Shown here piece after piece: positions 56,788-64,000 of a DNA stretch of 64,000 bases. The translations under genes and the position numbers were made by a program. How positions within the stretch are numbered: position 1 is the first letter of the stretch; each line of letters starts with the position of its first letter. The notes beneath the pieces were generated by a model. That model did no database searches. It was not told the DNA's origin and saw only the letters and a program-made list of their open reading frames with translations. Origin of the DNA: Hymenobacter translucens (GTDB lineage Bacteria; Bacteroidota; Bacteroidia; Cytophagales; Hymenobacteraceae); the NCBI RefSeq assembly GCF_020685205.1, contig NZ_JAJERB010000002.1, forward strand, positions 62,001 to 126,000, read 5' to 3'.

Positions 56788-57060
56788 GGCGATGTCTCCT
56801 CCGTTCTGTTGTTGCATTGGGATAATTACAAATGCCATACCAGTATTCAAATGCACATCCTTGACAGAACAACCCGCCATCCTGACTACAAAACCTGTTT
56901 TCCAGCCTCTTACCCTAGTCATTTTGGCAGCCTTTGCTTCCTGTAGCCCACGGCCACGTTTCCCGGCTGAATCCTAAGCAGACCGAATCTAAAAACAAGC
57001 TCCTAGCTGGGGCCGTCGGATTTGTTTGGTACGGCGTCAGTATTCCGGTTTGGCAGGCCG

Positions 57061-57068
57061 TATGTTTG
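57061..57068 (+). promoter_or_regulatory. -7 element upstream of the 146-residue gene
   Basis: TATGTTTG fits TAnnTTTG and lies 17 bp before the ATG at 57086, giving a leader of about ten bases. No -33 element at the proper distance. Confidence 0.45.
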
Positions 57069-57085
57069 CGCCCCTGTCCTTTTCC

Positions 57086-57523
57086 ATGAACACAACCCGG
57101 TTTTCCGACTTCCTTGAGCTTTCCCACCGGCCCGACCTGGGAGTGATGTTTGTGCGCTGGATGCGGCCGGTGACAAGCCAGGAGCTGCAACAAGGCTACC
57201 TGAAGCTGCTGGAGGAGTCGGCGGCGGTACAGTGCCGGGCCTGGCTGCTCGACGCCCGACGGCGGCGTAACACTGATGGCGCTTCGCAGCGCTGGATGCT
57301 CACAGAGCTTCTACCCATGGCCGTGACCCGGCTGGGAGGCCGCGTCTACCTGGCTTTTCTGCTGGCCCCGGTGCACCTGCGCGACGCTGCCTCCGACGAC
57401 GTATTTCCGCCCGCCGAGTTTTTCATCGACAAGCCCTACGCGGCCGAGCGATTCACCGACGAAGGACCGGCCCTGGCCTGGCTGGTAGCCGGTCTGCAGG
57501 CGCCCATAACGGGAGTTGCCTAG
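57086..57523 (+). CDS. Conserved-type cytoplasmic protein of unknown function
   Basis: 146 residues from ATG at 57086 (MNTTRFSDFLELSHRPDLGV). No signal. Seen: VMFVRWMRPVTSQELQQGYL, AWLLDARRRRNTDGASQRWM, RVYLAFLLAPVHLRD, alternating strands and helices like STAS/SpoIIAA-like folds, which is a fold guess only. The GTG/TTG-started extension upstream lacks support. It follows the Hsp20-like gene divergently. Confidence 0.65.
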   Translation: MNTTRFSDFLELSHRPDLGVMFVRWMRPVTSQELQQGYLKLLEESAAVQCRAWLLDARRRRNTDGASQRWMLTELLPMAVTRLGGRVYLAFLLAPVHLRDAASDDVFPPAEFFIDKPYAAERFTDEGPALAWLVAGLQAPITGVA

Positions 57524-57594
57524 GCAGCGGGCGGCCTGCCCGATGTCCCTTGCCTATCTTGCAGGCCCGGGATATTCTGCTAAAACCTGATGCC

Positions 57595-58275
57595 ATGCGC
57601 CTCTCCTTTTACCTCCTGATCCTCTGCCTGCTGGGTTTGCTGTCCGCCTGCCGGCCCGACCAGATTGAACATATCAAAAACGGTCAGGAAATAGCTACGA
57701 CCCTGGAAAAGATGGCTGTGAAGCGCATTCTGCCCGCCGACCTGCTGAAGGCCGCCCGCTGGGCCGGCGACTCGCTTACCCGCACCGCCGACCGGGAGCT
57801 GCGGCGGGTGCTGGCCGAAAAGCTGCAGGCCGGGGGCGTCGCCGCCGCGCTGCCCTACTGTCGCCCTGAGACCTTTGCCGTGACCGATACCCTGGCCCGT
57901 AAGCTGATGGCCACGGCCCGCCGCGTGAGCAGCCGACCCCGCAACCCCCAAAACCAGGCGGCGCTTTCTGCAGAGGAACTGAGTCCGGAATCCGAGCCTT
58001 TGGCGCGGCGCCCATCGGCAGCGGAGTTTACGTACCAGCGTCCCATCGTGCTCGATAACGCGCTGTGTCTGCGCTGCCACGGCCAGGTGGGCTCCGAGGT
58101 AGCTACGGCCGACTATCAGCTTATCAAAAAGCAGTATCCCCAGGATCAGGCTACCGGCTTTCGGCTGGGCCAGGCAATGGGGCTATGGCGCGTGACCATC
58201 AGCCGCGACGGGGTGGCCGAGCTGTACACGATGCGCACCCGCAAGGTAATGAAGCCGCGCAAGCCGCTGTTTTAG
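57595..58275 (+). CDS. DUF3365-type haem-binding lipoprotein
   Basis: 226 residues from ATG at 57595. Seen: lipobox LLSAC, a helical sensor-like region (EIATTLEKMAVKRILPADLL), then QRPIVLDNALCLRCHGQVG with one CxxCH c-type haem motif (about 160-166), and a C-terminal RLGQAMGLWRVTISRDG. DUF3365 (Tll0287-like) domains are redox or gas sensors. The lipoprotein form with covalent haem suggests a periplasmic role. Confidence 0.87.
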   Translation: MRLSFYLLILCLLGLLSACRPDQIEHIKNGQEIATTLEKMAVKRILPADLLKAARWAGDSLTRTADRELRRVLAEKLQAGGVAAALPYCRPETFAVTDTLARKLMATARRVSSRPRNPQNQAALSAEELSPESEPLARRPSAAEFTYQRPIVLDNALCLRCHGQVGSEVATADYQLIKKQYPQDQATGFRLGQAMGLWRVTISRDGVAELYTMRTRKVMKPRKPLF

Positions 58276-58325
58276 AGCAGACCGCCGGTATCTTTAGCAG
58301 TCTTATCCGCCACGATTGACCTGCT

Positions 58326-59507
58326 ATGCCCCGCCTTTTGCTTCGTTCGGCTTTACCCCTGCTGCTTTTTGCGGGGCTCCTGTCCCGCCCGGCCCGGGCT
58401 CAGGAAGTTACCATTGGCGACTGTGTCCGCGTGCTGAAGGGCGACAGCGTGGCCATGTACTACAATGCGGGCTACACCCTCACGCCCATTGCCTGTGCGG
58501 CAATCCGCCGGCACACCCGCATCAGCCCCACCGGCGACTTTGTGGGGGAGGTGCGCGACTACCAAGTAGCCAACGACCGGCTGCTCTTCCGCCTGCACTA
58601 CGCCAATGGCCGGCGACACGGCGCGTACGAGCAGTACCATCAGAACGGGCGGCTTGTCGTGAAGGGGCAGTTTGCCAATGGTGAACCTGCCGGCATCTGG
58701 GAATTCTGGTACCGCAACGGGAAGCCCCGGCAAACGCTGGAATGGACCGGGCGGAAGCTGCCGATACGCATCATCGCGTCGTGGGACTCGGCCGGGGCTC
58801 AACGGGCCAGCAATGGCAACGGGGAGTGGTACGACATGCTGCCTGGGCTGAACCGCCGCTTTGGCGGGCCCATCGTAGACGGCTACGCGCATGGGACGTG
58901 GGAAAGTCGGGTGGTACCGGGCTACCGGCTCGTGACAACGGAGCGGTACAGCCACGGCAAGTTTCTGGATGGCAAGGCCCTGGATTTCGGAAGCGAGTCG
59001 TATAGCGACCAGGCCCTGCTTTCGCCCCGGGTCGAAGATCCGGTCAGCTGGGCGGAGAACGTGAAGTTCACCAAGCCCTGCGCAGAATTACAGGCGCGGG
59101 CCCGGGAGCGTCAGGCAAAGCGGGAGCAGGCCCGGGAGTTTACTCCGGCTACGTACTCCGCCGGAATAGAAAGCTACATTCAGACCCTGCTGCAGTACGT
59201 CGGCCCCTTGCTGGGCGGAAACACGCCGTTGGGCCGGGCTGCCCGGGGAGGCGTTCTGATAATTGACATGCAGCTCGATGCGGGGGGAAAGTGGTTGACG
59301 GCAGCCAACCAGCTACCCGGCACCGACCCGGGGGCTGTAAGCCAGCTGCTCGCCATTATGCAGCAACTGCCTCCGTGGGAGGCCGCCCGGCAGAATGGCC
59401 AGCCCGTGGGCAGCAGCATCCGGATTCTGGGCCGGGCGCTAAACGGCTCCTTTCTGCTCAGCATGTCGCCGGGCGGCCCGGACCTTCCCGCAACCGCAAA
59501 GCCCTGA
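58326..59507 (+). CDS. Secreted protein with MORN-like repeats
   Basis: 393 residues: signal peptide (MPRLLLRSALPLLLFAGLLS to ARA), then MORN-like repeats (YANGRRHGAYEQYHQNGRLV, GQFANGEPAGIWEFWYRNGK, YSHGKFLDGKALDF) as in YwqK-type proteins, a basic linker (ARERQAKREQAREFTPA) and a C-terminal domain (GGVLIIDMQLDAGGKWLTAA, LPPWEAARQNGQPVGSSIRI) that resembles the TonB C-terminal fold. Function unknown. Confidence 0.8.
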   Translation: MPRLLLRSALPLLLFAGLLSRPARAQEVTIGDCVRVLKGDSVAMYYNAGYTLTPIACAAIRRHTRISPTGDFVGEVRDYQVANDRLLFRLHYANGRRHGAYEQYHQNGRLVVKGQFANGEPAGIWEFWYRNGKPRQTLEWTGRKLPIRIIASWDSAGAQRASNGNGEWYDMLPGLNRRFGGPIVDGYAHGTWESRVVPGYRLVTTERYSHGKFLDGKALDFGSESYSDQALLSPRVEDPVSWAENVKFTKPCAELQARARERQAKREQAREFTPATYSAGIESYIQTLLQYVGPLLGGNTPLGRAARGGVLIIDMQLDAGGKWLTAANQLPGTDPGAVSQLLAIMQQLPPWEAARQNGQPVGSSIRILGRALNGSFLLSMSPGGPDLPATAKP

Positions 59508-59578
59508 CCCGGCTCTTAACCCGAATCCAACCCTTTTCAGGAGTTCCCGGTTAGAGAGGCGTATCCTGCTTTTCTGAA

Positions 59579-60826
59579 ATGCCCGATTCCCCCATTGTCA
59601 TCATTGGCGCCGGCATGGCCGGCCTCACCTGTGCCAACTACCTGCACCGGGCCGGCCGTTCCGTGGTAGTGCTCGAAGCGTCGGACGCGGTGGGTGGCCG
59701 GGTGCGGACCGACGTGACGCCCGAGGGCTTTCGCTTCGACCGGGGCTTCCAGGTGCTGCTGACCCGCTACCCCGAGGTGCAGCGCATGCTGGACTACGGC
59801 GCCCTGAATTTGAAAGCTTTCCGCTCCGGCGCCTCTATCCGCCTCCCTAACGGCACCAGTACCACGCTGCAAAACCCGCTGCGCCAGCCGGTGGGGGCCC
59901 TGGCCGCGCTTACCTCCCCGGTGGGCACGCTGGCCGATAAGCTGCTCATTGCCCGCCTGGGGTTGGCCGTGCGAAGCCAGACGGCCGAGCAGCTGCTGGC
60001 TCAGCCCGGTACCGACACGCTGACATTTTTGAGACGCTACGGCTGGAGTGAGCAGATCATCAACAACTTCTTCCGACCCTTCTTCGGCGGCGTATTCCTG
60101 GACCGGGAGCTGAGCACCGCATCCAACTTTTTTGAGTTCGTGTTTCAGCAGTTCCTGGAGGGCGAAGCCGTGGTGCCCGCCCTGGGGATGCAGCAGATTC
60201 CCGAGCAGCTGGCCGCCCGTCTGCCGGCCGGCACGGTGCGCCTGAACACAGCTGCCCAGGCCCTCGACGGTAATACGGTGCGCCTGCCCAATGGAGAAAC
60301 GCTGAGCGCCAGCGCCATTGTCCTGGCAACGGATGCCCCCGCCAGACTGGTGCCCACCCCCGGCCCCGCTGCTGCTAACCCCGCCTGGCGCCGCACTACC
60401 TGCACGTACTTTTCCGCAGCAGTTTCGCCGGGGCGCGCCGACCGGCTGCTGCGCCTCAACGCTACCCGCCGCTGCCTGGCCCACAACGTTGCCTTTCCCA
60501 GCGACGTGGCCCCCGACTATGCCCCGCCCGGCCGCGTGCTGGTATCGGTAAGCACACACGGGGATCATGGGCTGAGCGTCGAAAGCCTGACCAGCCGCCT
60601 GCGCCAGGAACTGACAGAGTGGTTTGGTCCGGCAGCAACTCACTGGGAATATCTGCGCACCTACACCATTGAACAGGCGCTGCCAGTGTATGCCGCCGGT
60701 ACCCCGGCCCGGCACTCCCTGCGCCTGGCCGAGAGCCTCTACCAGTGCGGTGATGCAGCAGCTTATCCATCCCTCAACGCCGCCATGGCTACCGGCCGGG
60801 AAGTGGCTGAGCTGCTGCTGGCGTAA
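59579..60826 (+). CDS. FAD-dependent amine-oxidase-like flavoprotein
   Basis: 415 residues. Seen: IVIIGAGMAGLTCANYLHRA, VVVLEASDAVGGRVRTDVTP (FAD binding with the GR motif), FDRGFQVLLTRYPE, and the late LYQCGDAAAYPSLNAAMATGREVAE. It belongs to the amine-oxidase/protoporphyrinogen-oxidase/carotenoid-desaturase superfamily; the exact reaction is open. No carotenoid gene is adjacent. Confidence 0.87.
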   Translation: MPDSPIVIIGAGMAGLTCANYLHRAGRSVVVLEASDAVGGRVRTDVTPEGFRFDRGFQVLLTRYPEVQRMLDYGALNLKAFRSGASIRLPNGTSTTLQNPLRQPVGALAALTSPVGTLADKLLIARLGLAVRSQTAEQLLAQPGTDTLTFLRRYGWSEQIINNFFRPFFGGVFLDRELSTASNFFEFVFQQFLEGEAVVPALGMQQIPEQLAARLPAGTVRLNTAAQALDGNTVRLPNGETLSASAIVLATDAPARLVPTPGPAAANPAWRRTTCTYFSAAVSPGRADRLLRLNATRRCLAHNVAFPSDVAPDYAPPGRVLVSVSTHGDHGLSVESLTSRLRQELTEWFGPAATHWEYLRTYTIEQALPVYAAGTPARHSLRLAESLYQCGDAAAYPSLNAAMATGREVAELLLA

Positions 60827-60833
60827 GTGCTGG

Positions 60834-60854
60834 TTTCTTGTTTTTGGTTTTTGG
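60834..60854. repeat. Heptamer repeat locus G (TTTGG type, one arm)
   Basis: TTTCTTG, TTTTTGG, TTTTTGG in phase, eight bases past the stop codon of the flavoprotein gene. The unit is the same as in locus F; a facing arm is absent. Confidence 0.65.
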
Positions 60855-60940
60855 CATGACCCAGCAGATTGACTTACAAAGTATAAACAGTAGCAAACAG
60901 CCGGTTATCCGGATCAACCGGCTAAAATCCGTCCCGCCAA

Positions 60941-60971
60941 AAAAGCCCGGCTCCAAACGGAACCGGGCTTT
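60941..60971 (-). terminator. Terminator after the M16 peptidase gene
   Basis: On the minus strand AAAGCCCGGTTCC pairs with GGAGCCGGGCTTT around a 4-base loop with one mismatch and a T-run follows (60939-60944). Confidence 0.75.
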
Positions 60972-60985
60972 CGTGTAAAAGAGCC

Positions 60986-61020
60986 ATAAGCTCACAGCCA
61001 TCAGCTAAAAGCTGATTCCA
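60986..61020. repeat. Heptamer repeat locus J (AGCT type)
   Basis: ATAAGCT, CACAGCC, ATCAGCT, AAAAGCT, GATTCCA in phase (60986-61020), ending directly at the stop codon of the M16 gene. Same AGCT flavour as loci H and I. Confidence 0.75.
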
Positions 61021-61021
61021 G

Positions 61022-64000
61022 CTAGTCCTTCTTGATCTTCTCTTTGCGCTTCTCGCCTTTCTCGCCTTTGGTCTTGCGCTTGGCTTTCTTAACGTCGGCG
61101 GCGGAAGCGGGAGCAGCCGATGTAGCCGGGGCGGTGCTGGCCGCGGGAGCAGTGGGCGTTACGGGGTTGCCGTCCACATCCAGCTCCACCACTTCGTAGC
61201 CCAGCTCCGAGAGGCCCGGGAAGGACTTGGCCCGGTCGCCGACGACCACGATGGTCATGTTGTCGGCGGGCAGGTACTTCTGGGCCGTGGCCTGCACTTC
61301 CTCTTTGGTGAGGGCGCGCAGCAGGGCGCTTTGCTTTTGCACGTAGTCCTTGTTCAGGTCGTACTCCAGCAGGCGGGCAATGAAGTTCGCCTTCTGCTGG
61401 CCGGTCTCATACTGCCGCGCCTCGCTCTGACCTACTGAAGCCTTCAGAAACTCCAGCTCCTCGTCCTTGATGCCGTTGCGGTAGTTCCTGATTTCCGTCA
61501 TGAACTCCTTTACCGAAGCGGCCGTAGCATCAGCCCGCACCCCGGCCGAAGCCGTGTAGGGTCCGATGTAGCGCGTGCCCTGGAAGCCCGACCGGGCACC
61601 GTAGGTGTAGCCCTTGTCCTCGCGCAGGTTCAGGTTGATGCGGCTGTTGAAGTCCCCACCCAGCAGGTAGTTGGCCAGGTAGGCGCGGTAGAATTCGCCG
61701 GTCGCATCGTAGGGCAGGGCCAGGTAGCCAATGCGGATTTCCGACTGGGCCGCGCCTTCCTTGTTCACGAAGTAGATGCGGGTTTTGTCGGGCTTGGCTA
61801 CGTCGGCACCGGCAGGGAAGCTGATTTCCTTGCGGCCCCACTTGCTCAGGAAAGCCAGCTGAGGCACAATGGTCTTCTGCTCCGCGTCGCTCACCACCAC
61901 CAGGTGGGCAATGTTGGCGCCGTAGGTGCGGTCGTAGTACTGCTTCACGTCGTCGAGGGTGAAGCTGGCGACGGTGCTGGTCAGGCCGCTTACGGGCGTA
62001 CCCATAATATCGAGCGGGCCATACAGCTGACGGGCGTAGGTGCGGTCGGCAATGGATACCGGCTGGGTGCTCTGGTTGGCAATGGCCTCCAGCGTCTGCT
62101 TTTTAAGGCGGGCAAAGTCAGCCGGGTCAAAGCGCGGCCGCATCAGCCGCTCTTCCAGCAGGGCAATGGTCTTGGGCAGGTTCTTGGTCAGGCTCTGCAC
62201 GTACACCGTGGTGTTTTCAGCACCACCCGTTACCTGAATGGTGCTGCCCAGCAGGTCGAGGGCCGCCGACATTTCTTCGCTCGTATACTTTTGCGAGCCT
62301 TCGTTGAGCATGGCCGCGGTAAAGGCTGCAATGCCCGCCTTGTTGCGGTTCTGCGCTTCCAGACGGTGACCATTGTGAATCGTCAGCAGCAGGGTGGTGG
62401 TAGGTACCTCGGTGTTGCGGGTGCCCATTACGCGCAGGCCGTTGGCGAGACCGGTTTCCCACAGGGCGGGCACCTGCACCAGCGGAGCCGCGCCCGCTTT
62501 AGGCGGCTGGCTCCGGTCAAAGGTATCGGTCGGCTTCACGTAGGTGAGGCCCTTGTACTCGTCGGCCGGAGCCTGGTAGCCGGCTTTGCTGATGGTGAAG
62601 TTGTCGGCACGGGCCGCCAGGGTCGGAGCGGCTTTCGGTACCACGCTCAGAATTACCGCTTTTTTGTCTTTGAGGTAGGTGTTGTACACGCGTACCACGT
62701 CGGCCTTCGTCACGGAGCGCAGGCGCTGCAGGTCGATGGGCAGGCGGTTGGGGTTGCCGGTATAGGTCTGGTTGGCGGCCAGCTGCGACACCTTGCCGCT
62801 CACGCTGCCCAGGCTGTTGATCAGGTCGGCTTCGGCGCCGGCCTTGAAGCGCTGCAGCGCCGCATCCGTCACGCCGGTGCGCTCAAACTCGGCCAGGGTC
62901 TTGCGGACCCGCAGCTCCAGGCTGTCGAGGCCCTTGCCGGGAAAGCTCTGGGCCGAGATGTAGAACTCTCCGCTCAGCTCGCTGGTGCGGTTCGAGGCCG
63001 AAGCCACCACCGCCTTCTGCGATTTAATCAGGTTTTTGTAGAACAGCGAGTTTTTACCCTGCCCGATGATTTCCGCCAGCGCGTCCAGGGCCACCTCGTC
63101 GGGGTGGTTGGCTGGTACCGTCGGGAATACCATCTGCAGCTGCGGAAAGCGCACGTTGTCGGAGTAGCTGACGTAGCGGTCCTGGGTGAGCTTGGGCGCG
63201 GGCAGCTTCATGTTCTGCACGGCCGGCCCCCGGTTGATGGAGCCGAAGTACTTCTCGGCCAGCTTCACCGCGTCGGCCGGCTTCACGTCGCCCCCGATGG
63301 TCAGGGTAGCGTTGTTGGGGCCATACCAGCGCAGGAAAAAGTTTTTCAGGTCCTCTACATTCGAGCGGTCCAGGTCTTCGAGGTAGCCGATGGTCATCCA
63401 GGAGTAGGGATGCCCGTAGGGATACAGCGTCTTGCTGATGTACTCGCCGGCCAGGCCGTAGGGGCGGTTGTCGTAGTTCTGGCCCCGCTCGTTCTTTACG
63501 GTAGAGCGTTGCACCTCAAACTTTTTCTGCGTCACGGCATCGAGCAGGAAGCCCATGCGGTCGGCTTCAAGCCAGAGCGCGGTTTCCAGCTGGTTGCTGG
63601 GCAGGGTCTCGAAGTAGTTGGTCCGGTCGCGGTTGGTCGAGCCGTTGAGCGTGCCACCCGACGAGCTGACCATCTTGAAGTGCTGCTCGTCGGCTACGTG
63701 GTCGGAGCCCTGGAACATCATGTGCTCGAAGAAGTGGGCAAAGCCCGACTTGCCGACCTGCTCCCGGGCCGAGCCTACGTGGTACGTTACGTCGACGTGC
63801 ACGATGGGGTCGGAGTGGTCTTCGTGGACCAGCAGGGTCAGACCGTTGCTTAGCACGTACTTTTCGTAGGGAATTACCAGCTCCCCGGGCTTGCGGGTTA
63901 CTTTCTCAACGAGACGGGTACCGGCTGCCGTAGCCGGGCCAGCTGCTTTCGCGGTGGGCTTGGCGGCAGAGGTAGTCTTTTTTTGCTGCGCTGCAGCCGG
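61022..64000 (-). CDS. M16-family zinc metallopeptidase, two-lobed (5' end cut by window edge)
   Basis: Over 990 visible codons; the frame runs past 64000 through a Lys/Ala/Thr-rich stretch (AAQQKKTTSAAKPTAKAAGP) to an off-window start. Seen: KPGELVIPYEKYVLSNGLTL, the inverted zinc motif GFAHFFEHMMF (HxxEH), the matching downstream Glu region, and a second, catalytically inactive M16 half with GRLHTAL-like repeats. The C-terminal tail is very basic (KKAKRKTKGEKGEKRKEKIK). Probably periplasmic or outer-membrane associated. GTG at 63856 is not the start, since the conserved part extends before it. Confidence 0.92.
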   Translation of the reverse strand, partial: PAAAQQKKTTSAAKPTAKAAGPATAAGTRLVEKVTRKPGELVIPYEKYVLSNGLTLLVHEDHSDPIVHVDVTYHVGSAREQVGKSGFAHFFEHMMFQGSDHVADEQHFKMVSSSGGTLNGSTNRDRTNYFETLPSNQLETALWLEADRMGFLLDAVTQKKFEVQRSTVKNERGQNYDNRPYGLAGEYISKTLYPYGHPYSWMTIGYLEDLDRSNVEDLKNFFLRWYGPNNATLTIGGDVKPADAVKLAEKYFGSINRGPAVQNMKLPAPKLTQDRYVSYSDNVRFPQLQMVFPTVPANHPDEVALDALAEIIGQGKNSLFYKNLIKSQKAVVASASNRTSELSGEFYISAQSFPGKGLDSLELRVRKTLAEFERTGVTDAALQRFKAGAEADLINSLGSVSGKVSQLAANQTYTGNPNRLPIDLQRLRSVTKADVVRVYNTYLKDKKAVILSVVPKAAPTLAARADNFTISKAGYQAPADEYKGLTYVKPTDTFDRSQPPKAGAAPLVQVPALWETGLANGLRVMGTRNTEVPTTTLLLTIHNGHRLEAQNRNKAGIAAFTAAMLNEGSQKYTSEEMSAALDLLGSTIQVTGGAENTTVYVQSLTKNLPKTIALLEERLMRPRFDPADFARLKKQTLEAIANQSTQPVSIADRTYARQLYGPLDIMGTPVSGLTSTVASFTLDDVKQYYDRTYGANIAHLVVVSDAEQKTIVPQLAFLSKWGRKEISFPAGADVAKPDKTRIYFVNKEGAAQSEIRIGYLALPYDATGEFYRAYLANYLLGGDFNSRINLNLREDKGYTYGARSGFQGTRYIGPYTASAGVRADATAASVKEFMTEIRNYRNGIKDEELEFLKASVGQSEARQYETGQQKANFIARLLEYDLNKDYVQKQSALLRALTKEEVQATAQKYLPADNMTIVVVGDRAKSFPGLSELGYEVVELDVDGNPVTPTAPAASTAPATSAAPASAADVKKAKRKTKGEKGEKRKEKIKKD

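Overview
The window is GC-rich, densely packed bacterial chromosome from a member of the Bacteroidota, most likely Hymenobacter or a close relative in the Cytophagales. The evidence is a SusC-type TonB-dependent receptor, many promoters with the Bacteroidota -7 element TAnnTTTG and almost no Shine-Dalgarno sequences, a 7TM-DISM receptor, VF530, DUF4783 and YcxB-like proteins, a Tat-exported Gfo/Idh/MocA oxidoreductase, and many short secreted proteins and lipoproteins without known function. No phage, plasmid or CRISPR array was seen.

Layout. 1-8018 (minus strand) looks like a beta-glucan utilisation locus: GH16 laminarinase, GH5 glucanase with a C-terminal carbohydrate-binding module, an unusual 7TM receptor fused to the DNA-binding end of an IS1595-type transposase, and a SusC receptor cut by the left edge. 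8504-10421 holds an sce7726-family gene, dinB and the initiator tRNA. 10628-17623 carries an esterase, an Omp85 protein, hemW, two hydrolases and small unknowns. 17697-23154 carries rpmA-rplU, a DnaA-box cluster, nrdB, a 507-bp unit carrying a DUF559 nuclease-like gene between inverted repeats, and nrdA. 23348-33000 is more accessory: unknown secreted proteins, an HTH regulator with palindromic operators, a frameshifted SnoaL/NTF2-like gene, a TPM protein and three related small secreted cationic proteins. 33229-41738 carries redox and regulatory genes (pirin, an old yellow enzyme, a FAD monooxygenase divergent from a TetR regulator, Nudix, Gfo/Idh/MocA, a serine hydrolase, orphan SUKH-3, GNAT). 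41905-64000 is mostly core and envelope: prfA, yjbQ, gpmI, DUF4783-nadC, a methyltransferase, a ZIP transporter, cbpA, a GH25-RlpA operon, VF530, Hsp20, a DUF3365 haem lipoprotein, an amine-oxidase-like flavoprotein and an M16 peptidase cut by the right edge.

Two patterns cut across the genes. First, at least nine intergenic gaps hold clusters of degenerate 7-bp units in strict phase, often as two facing arms that could fold, ending at a start codon or lying between stop codons; a tenth locus uses 8-bp units. Second, several TAnnTTTG elements lie so close to start codons (gpmI, nadC) that leaderless mRNAs are likely.

The strongest candidates for something new are the 7TM/IS1595 fusion receptor inside the glucan locus, the in-phase heptamer repeat family, the DUF559 inverted-repeat unit, and the triplet of small secreted HRPxYKxYxG proteins.
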